Positions 17,962 through 26,565 are shown, numbered from the stretch's first letter. The stretch: DNA of 35,616 bases from an uncultured Prochlorococcus sp. (GCA_902571795.1 CACGDL010000011.1:1-35616), one strand, 5' to 3'. Numbers and translations: made by a program. Notes: generated by a model from the sequence alone, not told the origin.

Positions 17962-18110
17962 TTATTTACTACTTTTCCTCCATATTTTCTAACGATCTTA
18001 TCAAGCAAGATTCGTATATCTTTATTTTTAAGTTTCTCTATTTGCTGAAGATTTTCAAGAAGATCACATATTTGATCTTGTGTATCTTCATTTAATTCAC
18101 TTACTGCCAT
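17958..18110 (-). CDS. Small hypothetical protein (50 aa) overlapping the thioredoxin-fold gene
   Basis: MAVSELNEDTQDQICDLLENLQQIEKLKNKDIRILLDKIVRKYGGKVVNK*; TGA overlaps the next ATG (ATGA). Confidence 0.55.
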   Translation of the reverse strand: MAVSELNEDTQDQICDLLENLQQIEKLKNKDIRILLDKIVRKYGGKVVNK

Positions 18111-18201
18111 TTATATTTAGAGTTTTTATATTCCAATATTAAATCAAAAGTAAATTTACATACATATTGTATTTATATTTATTTATTGCTATTTTTTTAT
18201 A

Positions 18202-18240
18202 GCGGGCTAAGGTTCAAATCTCCACGAGGATTTAGTCCGC
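18202..18240. other. Strong intergenic hairpin
   Basis: GCGGGCTAA (18202-18210) pairs with TTAGTCCGC (18232-18240), one G-U; T-rich on the + strand 3' side (AGAATTTTTA). Confidence 0.5.
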
Positions 18241-18365
18241 AGAATTTTTAAAGATTCAATTTATTTTGGATCCCTCTTTAAGAAGTTGATTAGAAATATT
18301 CAAAAATATTTATCATTGCTTAATTTCTAAATTCCATTGAAAAGCGTGCTCATTTAAACATTACT

Positions 18366-18376
18366 AGTGTGACACT
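18366..18376. promoter_or_regulatory. 11-bp palindrome AGTGTGACACT 2 bp past the stop of the 18379-18744 RHH gene
   Basis: Exact reverse complement of the upstream AGTGTCACACT (18758-18768). Confidence 0.5.
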
Positions 18377-18378
18377 AT

Positions 18379-18744
18379 TTATTCAATAATGTTCTTATTT
18401 TGCTTCATAACTTTTTTAAAATACTTAAACTCTATAAATTCATGCATCATTTTGATATCATCAGATAATACTTTTTTATTAACTGCATATTCGTCTACAT
18501 TAAGTGGAGAGTTATTGTTTTTAGTAAATGTTTTGTGATCAAAAGAAAGATTTATAAAATCGCCTTTATTATTTTGATTATGACCATATGATTCATTTAA
18601 TACACCCCTAGACCTCAACGCTTCCTCAACCAATAAACCTGTGACTTTTGACTGACTAAACTCATTAGCTATGCACAATTTTTCAATAATTTCATGCACT
18701 TCTTCACTTGGCAGAAAACCAATTCTTTTCCTCGGAGAGGGCAT
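18379..18744 (-). CDS. RHH-type putative DNA-binding protein
   Basis: MPSPRKRIGFLPSEEVHEIIEKLCIANEFSQSKVTGLLVEEALRSRGVL resembles RHH; ATG at 18744 preferred over the GTG at 18765, which lies inside the palindrome. Confidence 0.7.
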   Translation of the reverse strand: MPSPRKRIGFLPSEEVHEIIEKLCIANEFSQSKVTGLLVEEALRSRGVLNESYGHNQNNKGDFINLSFDHKTFTKNNNSPLNVDEYAVNKKVLSDDIKMMHEFIEFKYFKKVMKQNKNIIE

Positions 18745-18757
18745 AATTAAAAAAATT

Positions 18758-18790
18758 AGTGTCACACTTGCACATTATAAGTGTTGCACT
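18758..18790. promoter_or_regulatory. Two palindromic 11-mers, probable operator of divergent genes
   Basis: AGTGTCACACT (18758-18768) and AGTGTTGCACT (18780-18790), starts exactly 22 bp apart, between divergent starts at 18744 (-) and 18820 (+). Confidence 0.55.
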
Positions 18791-18819
18791 ATATTTAATT
18801 TAAGTCAACTAATTTCGTT

Positions 18820-18972
18820 ATGCATATTTTATTATTTCCTGTCGGATTTATTCTTTGGTATATAGCTTATGAAGCAAAACCTATCATTAATGATGAAATA
18901 ACTCTTAGTTGGGAAGAAAAAAATACAATTAAAAGAAATAAACTTTTAGATATAATCAATGAAAGCTTTTAA
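18820..18972 (+). CDS. Small membrane peptide (50 aa), divergent from the RHH gene
   Basis: MHILLFPVGFILWYIAYEAKPIINDEITLSWEEKNTIKRNKLLDIINESF*; N-terminal TM and charged tail; not in the supplied track. Confidence 0.55.
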   Translation: MHILLFPVGFILWYIAYEAKPIINDEITLSWEEKNTIKRNKLLDIINESF

Positions 18973-19148
18973 AATTTACTGTTAATCGATTTTGACCATT
19001 CCTTGTGCTTATTATCTAGATCTGAGATTAACTGTTTTTGATAAGTAAATTTGAGTTGATTTTCGTTAAGTGATTTTTTTGTGATAATCATCTCTTTAGA
19101 GAAAAAATAAGGAGTGTTAGAACTACTAATTTTTTTTTTGATTTCCAT
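18969..19148 (-). CDS. Small hypothetical protein (59 aa)
   Basis: MEIKKKISSSNTPYFFSKEMIITKKSLNENQLKFTYQKQLISDLDNKHKEWSKSINSKF*; convergent overlap with the 18820-18972 ORF. Confidence 0.45.
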   Translation of the reverse strand: MEIKKKISSSNTPYFFSKEMIITKKSLNENQLKFTYQKQLISDLDNKHKEWSKSINSKF

Positions 19149-19310
19149 ATAATCAATCTATCTATTTTTTTTATATGACTTAAAAGGTTATAGTTTCAAT
19201 ATTTTTATATTCTTTTTATATTTCCTTCATATGTGCTTTTAGCACGTTTGTAAAAAATATTAGTTTATTAAAAAATAAAGGTTATATTTAAACAAAATAT
19301 ATGTTTAATC

Positions 19311-19484
19311 ATGAATCTAAAGGAAAGAGGGATTACTGTTGGAGATTTACTAATAATACTAATAATAATAATCACTTCTACAATATTAATTAAATCATTT
19401 AGCAAGGATAAGAAAACAACACTTAATTATAGTAATCAAGAGCAAATTTCTTTTAAGAAAAATTACTACCAAAAATTTATTTGA
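19311..19484 (+). CDS. Small single-TM protein (57 aa)
   Basis: MNLKERGITVGDLLIILIIIITSTILIKSFSKDKKTTLNYSNQEQISFKKNYYQKFI*. Confidence 0.55.
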   Translation: MNLKERGITVGDLLIILIIIITSTILIKSFSKDKKTTLNYSNQEQISFKKNYYQKFI

Positions 19485-19592
19485 ATAGCATATAAATTAT
19501 TTATAAAACTCTTAATTAATTCAATTAACTATTAAGTATCTCTTATGTAAATTTCAAGAATTAATAATTATCAAACAATGAGTTTATGTATT

Positions 19593-19769
19593 TTAAATAT
19601 TTTGATGAAATGATTTAGAACTTTCCCATTTCAAATTATCCTTTAACTCATTGAGATCATTTGATATTGAAACTAAATTCACCATTTGAAGAATTTGGGT
19701 TTTATTTAGCCTATTAATAGCAATAAGTTTATTAAGGATTTCTAAAACAGATTTATCTTTAATATTCAT
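19593..19769 (-). CDS. Small hypothetical protein (58 aa)
   Basis: MNIKDKSVLEILNKLIAINRLNKTQILQMVNLVSISNDLNELKDNLKWESSKSFHQNI*. Confidence 0.5.
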   Translation of the reverse strand: MNIKDKSVLEILNKLIAINRLNKTQILQMVNLVSISNDLNELKDNLKWESSKSFHQNI

Positions 19770-19967
19770 TGTTTGCTAAAAAAAACTATGATTCTTCAAT
19801 TTTTATACCTTACCTTATAATTTAAAAAATTAACTTTTAAAATTTCATAATATATTTATTGAAAAAAATAATAAATATTAAAAATCATCAAAAATAAAAC
19901 TCTTACTGATATTTAAAAATCTTTAGCTCACTTTCTTATAAATTCGTTTATTGTAAAAAGAAAAAAA

Positions 19968-20138
19968 ATGAAAAAAAACACCAAGAATGAATACCTTAAT
20001 AGAGATGAAGTTAGTGAAATGATTGAATCCGCTTTAAGGAGACACAATAGAAGATCTACAATAATATCAAGTGTACTAGGCTGGATTTTAATAGGAGGTT
20101 ATTCGTTTGGACTTTTTCAAGTAGTTCAAAATGTCTAA
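19968..20138 (+). CDS. Small single-TM protein (56 aa)
   Basis: MKKNTKNEYLNRDEVSEMIESALRRHNRRSTIISSVLGWILIGGYSFGLFQVVQNV*. Confidence 0.55.
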   Translation: MKKNTKNEYLNRDEVSEMIESALRRHNRRSTIISSVLGWILIGGYSFGLFQVVQNV

Positions 20139-20201
20139 TTAATCTTTTCTTTAAAGAAGAACTTGCTAGATGATAAATTAATATAAGACTAGGTATTCAT
20201 T

Positions 20202-20423
20202 ATGAGGGAATATATTGATGCAAATCTTACAGTGATAAGAAAATATTTAAAAAAACGAAAAAAGTATGCATCAAAATTAAATAATGCTTCGATAATGGAA
20301 GAATTCAAGGAATGGAGCAAAGATCCATTACCTGAGACAGAATTAATTTGGACTTTACCTGACTTAACGAGAAATGAAAGACTAAAAAATTTTTGTCGCT
20401 CAATTAAAAAGGAAATAAGATAA
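20202..20423 (+). CDS. Small basic hypothetical protein (73 aa)
   Basis: Intact ORF; charged; no recognised family. Confidence 0.5.
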   Translation: MREYIDANLTVIRKYLKKRKKYASKLNNASIMEEFKEWSKDPLPETELIWTLPDLTRNERLKNFCRSIKKEIR

Positions 20424-20427
20424 ATTT

Positions 20428-20586
20428 TTAACTACCTAGTTGTATATGATTTACCTTTAAGTAAAAATAACCCGCAAATCCAACTATATTCAAAATTACA
20501 ACGAAAATCCAAGCTCCAATTGGCTGATTAGAATCAAATTTTTTTATTTTAACTTTTTCCTTTAGTCTTTCAATATATTTAGCCAT
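20428..20586 (-). CDS. Small single-TM protein (52 aa)
   Basis: MAKYIERLKEKVKIKKFDSNQPIGAWIFVVILNIVGFAGYFYLKVNHIQLGS*. Confidence 0.55.
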   Translation of the reverse strand: MAKYIERLKEKVKIKKFDSNQPIGAWIFVVILNIVGFAGYFYLKVNHIQLGS

Positions 20587-20887
20587 AATTAAAAATATTA
20601 AAATAATATTTCTAATTATATAGATTTGAATTTAAAGTAATCTTAAATAAAATAAAACTTCTTTTAATTCGAATTTATATTGTTAACCCTGTTAATGGGA
20701 TATTTAATTAACTCCTTTTTGAGATTTTTTAAAAGTTTATTGTGATTCAAAATTGTAAATTTCCTAGTAAAAGAATAATGCCATTTCATTGAATTAAAAA
20801 AAAACTTGCTAATTCATTATCAATAAAATTATAATACTCAATACGGTCATTCAGACCATACATAATTTAAATAAGGACAAATTTTTT

Positions 20888-21472
20888 ATGAGCTTAAGAG
20901 TTGGCCAAGAAGCACCAGACTTTAGTGCTACAGCAGTATATGATCAAGAGTTTAAGGAGATTACACTTTCAGGTCTAAGAGGTAAATGGGTTGTTCTATT
21001 CTTTTACCCATTAGATTTTACATTTGTATGTCCAACTGAAATCACTGCATTTAGTGATAGATATCAGGATTTCTCGGCACTTAATACGGAAATACTTGGT
21101 GTATCAGTTGATAGCAAACACTGTCATTTGGCTTGGATTCAAACCCCAAGAAATGAAGGTGGTATAGGTGATATTAATTATCCGTTAGTTTCTGACTTAA
21201 AAAGAGAAATTTGCCAGGCGTACAATGTTCTAAATGATGATGGGGAGGCTGATAGAGGTTTATTTCTCATCAATCCCGAAGGAGTAGTTATGCATACGAC
21301 TGTTAACAAGGCTCCTGTAGGTAGAAATGTTGATGAAACGCTAAGAATTCTTCAAGGTTATCAATACGTTGCGGCAAACCCCGATGAAGTATGTCCAGCA
21401 AACTGGACCCCTGGGGAGAAAACAATGTTAGAGGACCCCAAAGGTAGTAAGGAATATTTTTCTGCGCTATAG
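20888..21472 (+). CDS. Typical 2-Cys peroxiredoxin
   Basis: 194 aa; [16 protein letters not shown] peroxidatic Cys motif, [10 protein letters not shown] resolving Cys motif. Confidence 0.97.
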   Translation: MSLRVGQEAPDFSATAVYDQEFKEITLSGLRGKWVVLFFYPLDFTFVCPTEITAFSDRYQDFSALNTEILGVSVDSKHCHLAWIQTPRNEGGIGDINYPLVSDLKREICQAYNVLNDDGEADRGLFLINPEGVVMHTTVNKAPVGRNVDETLRILQGYQYVAANPDEVCPANWTPGEKTMLEDPKGSKEYFSAL

Positions 21473-21487
21473 AAAAATTAGAAACAT

Positions 21488-22240
21488 TTAAGTAAGTAAT
21501 GAGTAGTAAATAATTATAAAAAAATAAAAAATAAAAATATTCAAAAAGGGGATAACATCCCCTTTTTGAGGTTTGGGCACGATCCAATCGCTCAAATTAG
21601 TTTTATATGATAAAAAGGACCACGTATAAAAAGAAATTTCTATGGCGACTAGGATAAAAAGATTAATTAAATCTAAGTCATTTAAACCAAAATATCTATA
21701 AATATGAAACTGTTCATCAATCCTAATATTATTAAGTTGAATATGCCAAAGATAAAGAGAAATCAAAATAAAATTTACCAATATTATTTTTTTTAACAGA
21801 AACCTAGATTTCTTAAAAATTAATAGAATAGAAATCAAAAATATGAAAAAACTTAACTGTGGAATATCTGGTTTTGGTACATTAATTCCTTCAAGAAATA
21901 AATTATTAATAAGATCAAAATTTATATATATATAATCAGCTATTAAATAAGAGAGAAATATTAAATTTATTACTACTAAGAATAATAATCTTTTTCCTTT
22001 AATTATTTTTATACTATGGATTCTATCCTTAGTAAAATTATAGTAGGTATAGTTTTTTAAAGAGTTTATATACACCAAAGATGGACATATTGCTCCGCTC
22101 AAATAGTAAAGGATTGAATAAAAGGAAATATCATTAATATTGAGTGAATACAAATTAAACCATTGTTTTTGGACAAAAGGAAGAATAAGTAAAAATGAAA
22201 GCGTAACTAATAACTTCGTTGTATTGTTTTTAATTATCAA
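21488..22240 (-). CDS. Multi-pass membrane protein, function unknown
   Basis: 250 aa with several hydrophobic segments; the 3' part overlaps the hairpin at 21542-21568, so the C-terminal end is uncertain. Confidence 0.65.
   Translation of the reverse strand: MIIKNNTTKLLVTLSFLLILPFVQKQWFNLYSLNINDISFYSILYYLSGAICPSLVYINSLKNYTYYNFTKDRIHSIKIIKGKRLLFLVVINLIFLSYLIADYIYINFDLINNLFLEGINVPKPDIPQLSFFIFLISILLIFKKSRFLLKKIILVNFILISLYLWHIQLNNIRIDEQFHIYRYFGLNDLDLINLFILVAIEISFYTWSFLSYKTNLSDWIVPKPQKGDVIPFLNIFIFYFFIIIYYSLLT
21542..21568. terminator. Bidirectional-type hairpin
   Basis: CAAAAAGGGGAT-AAC-ATCCCCTTTTTG: perfect 12-bp stem with flanking A/T runs, about 70 bp after the peroxiredoxin stop. Confidence 0.8.
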
Positions 22241-22272
22241 GAAAATATTTTTTTTAATTTAAAGCAATTAAA

Positions 22273-24027
22273 TCAAACTTTCAACAATTTAGAAGTTGTT
22301 AATTTAAAAACTTTTTTATCTATAGTTTCTTGATCTAAAAGTATATCAACTAATTTTTCTAGTAAGACTCTATTTTTTTTCAGTATTTTTGTTGAATTAT
22401 TTAATGAAATTTTAGAAATATTTATGATTTCATTATCTATTCTAGAACTGGTATTTTCTGCTATAAGAGGCTTTCTTCTAAATAATCCATCTCCTAAATA
22501 CATTTCATTATTATCAGAATCCATTGAAATTGGACCAATAATTGAAAATCCATATTTTGTAACCATTTCCCTTACGATATTTGTCGCATAAGAGATATCA
22601 TTCATGGAACATTGTGTAATTTCACCTTCACCAAAAACTATCTTTTCTGCTGCTCTTCCAGCTAGAGCAATTTCAATTTTTGAAAATAATAATTTTTTTG
22701 AAATCAATCCACTAGAAATTACATCTTCGTCAGGACATATTTTTGTATATCCTCCTATAGATCCAGATCTAGGTAAAATCGTAATTTTATCAACTGATTC
22801 AATTCCATTTCTGACAGCAGATACAATTGCTCTACCTACTTCGTTATAAGCAATAATTTTTTTCATATTAGGAGAAGTTATTAATGAGCTTCTCAGGCCA
22901 ATGGTAATTTTATCAAGGGCATTTTCTATATGAAGATCACTGATTAATTTAGATTTGTCTCTTGCACAGTGAATAGCACTCTCGTTCATCAAGTTTGCAA
23001 GATCTGCTCCCGAAAATCCAACTGTTCTAGAAGCCCAATATCCTAAGTCAACTTCGCTTGAAAGTGGTTTGGAAAGTGAGTGAACCGAAAGAATTTTTTT
23101 TCTTCCATCTAAATCTGGAAGCATTACTTCAATTTTTCTATCAAATCTACCTGGTCTTAATAATGCCGCATCCAAAATATCTGGTCTATTTGTTGCTGCT
23201 AAAACTATAATCCCAGAATTATCAGCAAAACCATCTAATTCAGTTAGAAGCTGATTAAGGGTTTGTTCTCTTTCATCATTTCCACCTCCGATCCCAGAAC
23301 CTCTTTGCCTACCAATGGAATCAATTTCATCAATGAAAATTATACAAGGAGATTTTTCCTTAGCCTTAGAGAACAGATCACGAACTCGGCTTGCTCCAAC
23401 ACCAACAAAAAGTTCTACAAATTCTGATGCCGATATTGAGAGGAAAGGAACTCCTGATTCACCAGCAATTGCTTTAGCTAATAATGTTTTACCTGTTCCT
23501 GGTGGGCCTATTAGAAGAACTCCCTTAGGAACTTTTGCCCCAAGATTCTCAAATTTCTTTGGCACTTTCAGAAATGTTATTACCTCTTTTAGTTCCTCAG
23601 CAGCTTCAGGGACACCAGCCACATCATCGAATCTCGTTTCTACATCATCAATAGTTACAAATTTAGCTTGATTTTTGGTAAAACCAAATGCTCTAGAAGC
23701 CAATTTTGATGTACTTCTTAAGATTAAAACTATAGCTAATATAAAAATTAGGAAAAGGCTTATTGAAGCAAATGAATTAGCAGCTGAGGCTTCTTTTCTA
23801 CTATTATTAATAGTGAGATCAACCTTATTTTCAGTAGCCTTTTCAAGGATTAATTGATCGTTGTATAGGATAGGTATTTTAAATTTATCGCCATTTTTAT
23901 ACAGAACATCAATTTCTCTTTGCCTAGGATAGAAAAATATTGATTCTATTTTCCCTGTCTCTATATCTTCCAGAAGATCCGAATAACTCGATTTAGAATC
24001 TGAATATGAGTATTTTGATCTAAACAC
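22273..24027 (-). CDS. ftsH: FtsH-family AAA+ protein lacking the HEXXH protease motif
   Basis: 584 aa (GTG start); Walker [18 protein letters not shown], Walker [24 protein letters not shown]; protease region has YNEVGRAIV where YHEAGHA is expected. Confidence 0.93.
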   Translation of the reverse strand: MFRSKYSYSDSKSSYSDLLEDIETGKIESIFFYPRQREIDVLYKNGDKFKIPILYNDQLILEKATENKVDLTINNSRKEASAANSFASISLFLIFILAIVLILRSTSKLASRAFGFTKNQAKFVTIDDVETRFDDVAGVPEAAEELKEVITFLKVPKKFENLGAKVPKGVLLIGPPGTGKTLLAKAIAGESGVPFLSISASEFVELFVGVGASRVRDLFSKAKEKSPCIIFIDEIDSIGRQRGSGIGGGNDEREQTLNQLLTELDGFADNSGIIVLAATNRPDILDAALLRPGRFDRKIEVMLPDLDGRKKILSVHSLSKPLSSEVDLGYWASRTVGFSGADLANLMNESAIHCARDKSKLISDLHIENALDKITIGLRSSLITSPNMKKIIAYNEVGRAIVSAVRNGIESVDKITILPRSGSIGGYTKICPDEDVISSGLISKKLLFSKIEIALAGRAAEKIVFGEGEITQCSMNDISYATNIVREMVTKYGFSIIGPISMDSDNNEMYLGDGLFRRKPLIAENTSSRIDNEIINISKISLNNSTKILKKNRVLLEKLVDILLDQETIDKKVFKLTTSKLLKV

Positions 24028-24158
24028 TAGTCTTTATAAGTTATTAATAAAGCATAAATGCTTATTTAAAAAATTGACGTATATAAACAAAATATACTTA
24101 AAAGTTTTGGAGATAACCAGTTAAAGGTTATATTATTATATGGAAATAAAGAAAAAGA

Positions 24159-24329
24159 ATGGCTGTACCTAAGAAGAAAAAATCTAAGAGCAAAAGGAAC
24201 CAAAGGCACGCTGTCTGGAAAGGGAAAGCAGCAATAGCAGCTCAAAAAGCTATATCTCTAGGTAAATCAGTTTTAACTGGGAAAGCTCAAGGATTTGTTT
24301 ATCCTATTGAAGAAGAAGAAGAAGAATAG
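24159..24329 (+). CDS. rpmF: 50S ribosomal protein L32
   Basis: [56 protein letters not shown]; not in the supplied track. Confidence 0.93.
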   Translation: MAVPKKKKSKSKRNQRHAVWKGKAAIAAQKAISLGKSVLTGKAQGFVYPIEEEEEE

Positions 24330-24332
24330 CTT

Positions 24333-24659
24333 TTAAGATCCTAATTTAAATGCCTCAAGTATAATGGCATAAATTGCACCAATTCTTAATTTATCAATTA
24401 TGGTCCAAAGATAATAAAATTTTGAACTTGCGGCAGGTTTAATTCTTATAATCATTTCAATAAAAAAGATAATTATTGGAACCATAAGTAACTCATTTTT
24501 ACCTTCAGATATAAATTTCGTAAGAAAATTTGCGAACAAAAAATAACCTGTCAAAACAGAAATTAGACCAATAGATTTTGTCCTCCAAGTATCACTTAGA
24601 AACCCAAAAAATAATTTATTTAACTGATAGGTAATTCTTGAAAAATTAGTTTTTTGCAT
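24333..24659 (-). CDS. DUF565 / Ycf20-like membrane protein
   Basis: 108 aa; RITYQLNKLFFGFLSDTWRTKSIGLISVLTGYFLFANFL...DKLRIGAIYAIILEAFKLGS. Confidence 0.8.
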   Translation of the reverse strand: MQKTNFSRITYQLNKLFFGFLSDTWRTKSIGLISVLTGYFLFANFLTKFISEGKNELLMVPIIIFFIEMIIRIKPAASSKFYYLWTIIDKLRIGAIYAIILEAFKLGS

Positions 24660-25410
24660 TACTAAAAGACACTAAATAATCACTTAGAAAGCTGTAGTCA
24701 ACGTATGATTTTTTTAGTTTAGGGCCTTTAATTACATTTGCCACATTATTCTCATCACCAAGACTGTCTAAGATACAATCTAATTTAATATTTTCCTCAA
24801 GAACTATTGGGATGTTTGAAGGAACAAAAATTGTAGGCAAGTTAGCTGCCAAGGAAGATTGCAATCCTGGATTGGAGTCTTCAAAAACAATTGAATTATT
24901 ATTTTTTATACCACTTAATTGGATTGCTTTTAAATATGGTAATGGATTTGGTTTCTTTAATTCAACGTCTTCACTTGAAATAATGAACTCAAAAGGGTTG
25001 AAGCCATTAAAAAGAAATTTAACAAGTAGATTAACTTGATTTCTTGAACTTGAAGTAACAATAAATTGTCTTACTTTTTTTCTTTGTAATTCATTTATTA
25101 ATCTAAAAACACCAGTTTTGAAACTTACGCAATTTTTTTTTATATTTTCTAAATAATGAAACTGCTTTGTTTCATGAATTTTGAGAATTAAATCTTCTGA
25201 AAAATCATAATTATTCGACTTAGCGAAATAAGCAATCCTATTTTTGCCCCCATTTATCTTCAGAAGTTTTATATATGTATTAGTATCCCAATTCCAATCA
25301 ATACCAAGGTCGTTAAAGGCATTATTAAAAGCAGGTAAATGGGCCTCTAATTCAGTATTAGCGATGGTACCATCTAAATCCCAATAAACACCCTCAAGAT
25401 AGGTCACCAA
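24646..25410 (-). CDS. HAD-superfamily hydrolase (phosphoglucomutase/phosphatase-like)
   Basis: 254 aa; GVYWDLDGTIANTELEAH, QFIVTSSSR, KKPNPLPYLKA, VFEDSNPGLQSSLAA. Confidence 0.9.
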   Translation of the reverse strand: MVTYLEGVYWDLDGTIANTELEAHLPAFNNAFNDLGIDWNWDTNTYIKLLKINGGKNRIAYFAKSNNYDFSEDLILKIHETKQFHYLENIKKNCVSFKTGVFRLINELQRKKVRQFIVTSSSRNQVNLLVKFLFNGFNPFEFIISSEDVELKKPNPLPYLKAIQLSGIKNNNSIVFEDSNPGLQSSLAANLPTIFVPSNIPIVLEENIKLDCILDSLGDENNVANVIKGPKLKKSYVDYSFLSDYLVSFSNAKN

Positions 25411-25422
25411 AAAGAATTTCTT

Positions 25423-25500
25423 TTATTTACGGTAAAATACAAGAGCAATTATTGCTGGCCCTGCTAACGCAACTACAGCCAAAGGAATAAGTGTTGCCAT
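25423..25500 (-). CDS. psb30: Probable photosystem II protein Psb30 (Ycf12)
   Basis: 25 aa: MATLIPLAVVALAGPAIIALVFYRK*; AGPxIIxLxxxR resembles the Psb30 core. Assigned from memory of the motif. Confidence 0.55.
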   Translation of the reverse strand: MATLIPLAVVALAGPAIIALVFYRK

Positions 25501-25582
25501 GATTAATGAATATGTTTTGTGATACTATTTTTACAAATAAATAACGAAACTGTACTGATACGTTACAAGATTGAATTAAATT

Positions 25583-25930
25583 ATGAAATCATGGACATGT
25601 ATAGAAAATTGTGGAGCTTGTTGTAAATTCGACTTAAACGAAAGAAGTGATTTGGCTAACAAACTAAACAAAGAAGATATAGCTTTGATAAATTCTATGA
25701 CGGCTAAAGACGGTTGGTGTAAAAACTTGGACAGAGAAAATAAAAAATGCTTAATTTATGAAACCAGACCACATTTTTGCCGGGTAAGTGAATTTTCAAC
25801 TTCATTTAAAGGATATTTGAAATCTGGTGATAAATTTTTAATAGATTGCTGCAAACAACATATTTCATCTAATTATGGATACCAAAGTAAAGAGATGAAA
25901 ACTTTTAGAATTGCTATTTCAGGAAAATGA
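25583..25930 (+). CDS. YkgJ-type cysteine-cluster protein
   Basis: 115 aa; CIENCGACCKFDL...DGWCKNLDRENKKCLIYETRPHFCRV. Confidence 0.88.
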   Translation: MKSWTCIENCGACCKFDLNERSDLANKLNKEDIALINSMTAKDGWCKNLDRENKKCLIYETRPHFCRVSEFSTSFKGYLKSGDKFLIDCCKQHISSNYGYQSKEMKTFRIAISGK

Positions 25931-26253
25931 ATAGTAAATTAGAAAAAACAGAAAACAATCTTGAAAAAAGTTTTTTTTCAATATTTATAACGACTTTTAC
26001 AACAATTTTTATTGCTGAACTTGGCGATAAAACTCAGATTGCCACATTAATGCTTTCTGCTGAATCGGGCAGGCCAATAGTTGTTTTTCTTGGAAGTTCT
26101 CTAGCATTAATAAGCTCTAGCATAGTAGGAGTTCTTATTGGTAAATGGGTATCAAAAAAAATATCTCCTAGTAAATTTGCTTTATCTACTGGTACTTTAA
26201 TGATATTGATAAGTATATTTTTAGCTTATGAAACATTCAAAAATTATTTATAA
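25927..26253 (+). CDS. Gdt1/UPF0016 half-transporter, first subunit
   Basis: 108 aa with one FIAELGDKTQIATLMLS signature. Confidence 0.88.
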   Translation: MNSKLEKTENNLEKSFFSIFITTFTTIFIAELGDKTQIATLMLSAESGRPIVVFLGSSLALISSSIVGVLIGKWVSKKISPSKFALSTGTLMILISIFLAYETFKNYL

Positions 26254-26565
26254 ATGATTTTAAGTCTATTACTATCAACATTTCTAACCGTTTTCATAGC
26301 TGAATTAGGTGACAAAACTCAACTAGCTACTTTAACAATAAGTGGCACTTCAAATAAACCATTAGCAGTTTTTCTAGGATCTTCTTCAGCACTTGTTTTT
26401 GCAAGTTTTCTAGGAGCTTTAACAGGTGGTTCTATTTCAAGTTTTTTACCAGAAGTAGTTCTTAAGTCAATAGCGTCAGTTACATTTTTCATCATTGGTA
26501 TAAGGCTTTTTATCAACTCTTTCACCATCGAAAAAGAAGAAAAAGAAGAGAAAGAAAATAATTAG
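26254..26565 (+). CDS. Gdt1/UPF0016 half-transporter, second subunit
   Basis: 103 aa with one FIAELGDKTQLATLTIS signature; starts 1 nt after the previous stop. Confidence 0.88.
   Translation: MILSLLLSTFLTVFIAELGDKTQLATLTISGTSNKPLAVFLGSSSALVFASFLGALTGGSISSFLPEVVLKSIASVTFFIIGIRLFINSFTIEKEEKEEKENN

Noticed and set aside
18202-18240. tRNA gene suggested by GGTTCAAATC
   Set aside because: No acceptor, D-arm or anticodon arm can be folded around it; only a hairpin is supported.
18671-18865. Plus-strand ORF 18671-18865
   Set aside because: Overlaps the RHH gene and its operator region; the 18820-18972 frame is the better candidate.
20845-20857. GGTC-ATTCA-GACC inverted repeat upstream of the peroxiredoxin gene as a redox operator
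   Set aside because: Only a 4-bp arm and no match to a PerR-type box that I can recognise.
21303-21587. Minus-strand ORF 21303-21587
   Set aside because: Antisense to the peroxiredoxin gene and spans its terminator hairpin.
22604-25039. Plus-strand ORFs 22604-22849, 23315-23671, 23675-23857, 24812-25039
   Set aside because: Antisense shadows of the ftsH homologue and HAD hydrolase genes.
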